Source of the DNA: Bacillus sp. 165
GTDB lineage: Bacteria > Bacillota > Bacilli > Bacillales > Bacillaceae_G
DNA length: 64,000 bases
NCBI RefSeq assembly: GCF_017742235.1
Contig: NZ_JAGHKQ010000003.1
Location: 62,001 to 126,000, forward strand
Direction: 5' to 3'
This document shows positions 62,853 to 64,000 of the stretch, in pieces. The notes beneath the pieces were generated by a model, which saw only the letters and a program-made list of their open reading frames with translations, had not been told where the DNA came from and did no database searches. A program made the position numbers and the translations under genes. Position 1 is the stretch's first letter, and every line of letters starts with the position of its first letter.

Positions 62853-62904
62853 AACAGCATACGAAAAGGCAAGTTCTTTTGAACTCGCCTTTTCGTATGC
62901 TGTT
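62853..62904. repeat. Near-perfect 24-bp hairpin
   Basis: Left arm 62853-62876 starts AACAGCATACGAAAAGG; the right arm 62881-62904 is its complement with one mismatch, loop TTTT. It follows a terminator, so a second terminator or a small mobile hairpin element are both possible. Confidence 0.6.
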
Positions 62905-63096
62905 CTTTTCTGCCTTTCGGAATCACGAGAGAATTGTAAGAAGAATCTCTTACAACATAATGTAATAGATGAATGGTTTTCATAAATGTTGTTACACGCT
63001 ATCCAAAATAACAGATATAGTTTGTTCTGCTTCTTATCTGTGATATAACAAAGAGTGACCAATCATAATGCACTATCGCAAGAACAAAATATTATT

Positions 63097-63288
63097 TTAT
63101 TCTTGTGATAGTATTTGTGCAGTGCTGTCGCATTGATGTAAAGCAGTTTCCACAGCCTGCAAGGATTGCTGTATACGCTGTGCATTATCTGATTTTTCCA
63201 CTGTTTGCAGAGCGCTTTCAAGGCAGCTTTTTGCTTCATTTAAAGCGCTGCAGGAATCTTGTACATGTCCTCTCGCATTCTTTTGCAT
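63097..63288 (-). CDS. Small helical protein of unknown function
   Basis: A 63-residue Ala/Gln/Ser-rich protein: NARGHVQDSCSALNEAKSCL, then VEKSDNAQRIQQSLQAVETA. It probably forms a helical hairpin and has three cysteines. AAGGAGG stands before ATG 63288, good evidence that it is translated. I do not recognise a family. The end of the gene is part of an inverted repeat (63072-63110). Confidence 0.65.
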   Translation of the reverse strand: MQKNARGHVQDSCSALNEAKSCLESALQTVEKSDNAQRIQQSLQAVETALHQCDSTAQILSQE

Positions 63289-64000
63289 ACTATCGCCTCC
63301 TTTTTAGTTCAGTTATAGTATGGATAAGAATGGGAAAAATATACCGATATAAGAGAAAGGAATACATAACAGAGTATACTTTCACAGCTGTAACAATAGT
63401 TGAAATTTTATGAAAAAAACTATTAACCTATTTTTAATTCTAGCGGAAGTAAAGTAATTCGAATTGTTTCTGCACAATTAAAATATTTTTATAATACGAA
63501 ACAGTACTCTTCTTTAAAGCGCTCGCTGTTCTAGGAATGGCTTTCCACCATAATTGAGATTTATTAGAGAACAAGATCTTATTGCATCCAGTTTCTTTAA
63601 AAAAGCAAATTTCAATATAAATGTTGTTTCATGATAAGTATCTGTAGAAAGAGTTCGAATGCAATCTGGCACAAATAACTTATAAATGGACAAACCATTT
63701 GTAAGGTGTCACAACATGGATAACTGTTCAACCCGGTGCTGCTATAAACATCGCTTCTCATTCCATAATCAGAGTAGCACTTATGAATATATCAAGTTGA
63801 GATACAAGTGTAGATTTCATTTGTCTAATAAACCAAATTGGTAAATTAACAGCGCTGTTAGAGGAAGTAACAAAAATACGAAGGAATTTCATTTATAAAT
63901 GAAATTCCTTCGTATTTTTAATTCGGTCATAGAACGTGCGTAAAGATAATTAGCAATGTTTATTGGATAGTTTAGCAATAAACAAATTATATTATATTGC
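63289..64000. other. Window end, no supported gene, two palindromes
   Basis: About 700 bp without a convincing frame. TAACAGCGCTGTTA at 63847-63860 is a perfect 14-bp palindrome. 63872-63919 is a perfect 48-bp palindrome (arm begins AAAAATACGAAGGAATTTC), a likely bidirectional terminator for genes at or beyond the window edge. Confidence 0.55.

Noticed and set aside
63717-63842. Short Cys-rich frame near the window end
   Set aside because: No ribosome site, no recognisable family, and length within chance expectation.

Overview
The window is AT-rich DNA from an endospore-forming member of the Bacillaceae, close to Bacillus in the broad sense. The signs are strong AGGAGG-type ribosome sites with many TTG/GTG starts, spore-protein genes (sspH with a matching sigma-G promoter, YuzL- and YfhD-like proteins), a complete sigY-yxlCDEFG operon, a yrkD-yrkJ-like persulfide operon, bshB2 (bacillithiol) and DUF3900. 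No rRNA or tRNA gene was seen. Species is not assigned.

Layout. 0-5 kb: end of an SH3-domain protein, rarD, yuiD, sqhC (hopene/curcumene-type cyclase), a YfhD-like protein and a FabG-like reductase. 5.0-6.5 kb: a CRISPR array of 15 identical 36-bp repeats with its own promoter in front and an intrinsic terminator behind, but no cas gene anywhere in the window. 6.5-12.9 kb: an esterase pseudogene broken only by three in-frame stops, a P450, an aldehyde dehydrogenase, YuzL, a lipase-like hydrolase and a small LSm-like protein. 12.9-19.3 kb: an ArgH-like lyase, then a ROK regulator overlapping two GH13 alpha-glucosidases, probably one alpha-1,6 and one alpha-1,4 specific. 19.3-29 kb: benzil-reductase-like SDR, patB, a stand-alone hpt, sspH, a YaaH transporter, a phosphodiesterase, a GNAT, a 41-bp tandem repeat, a gamma-carbonic-anhydrase-like protein, a 6S-like RNA candidate and a PQQ-propeller lipoprotein.

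29-34 kb is a decayed zone: two fragments of the DUF3900 gene, a serine-recombinase tail, a GroEL tail, a MATE exporter and orphan small genes. 34-38.4 kb holds intact DUF3900, an acidic protein, a subtilase preceded by a small SASP-like gene, and a patatin. 38.4-39.4 kb carries two related, promoter- and terminator-bearing small RNA candidates and a broken small gene. 39.5-44.2 kb is a persulfide-stress operon (CstR, three TusA domains plus a TusA-rhodanese fusion, DsrE, rhodanese, rhodanese-persulfide dioxygenase, TauE) with four matching 16-bp operators.

44.6-64 kb: selO, ilvA, an ArsB/NhaD-type transporter, yojF-bshB2, a C30 carotenoid end-pathway set (crtP divergent from crtQ-crtO), a Myb-like DNA-binding protein, hypothetical proteins, the sigY operon behind an ECF-type promoter, nfeD, a Sir2 deacetylase, ybaK, an RraA-like protein and an SDR. 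Thiol and sulfur handling recurs (persulfide operon, bacillithiol deacetylase, PatB, Cys-tRNA deacylase), as does triterpenoid chemistry (SqhC and the crt genes).
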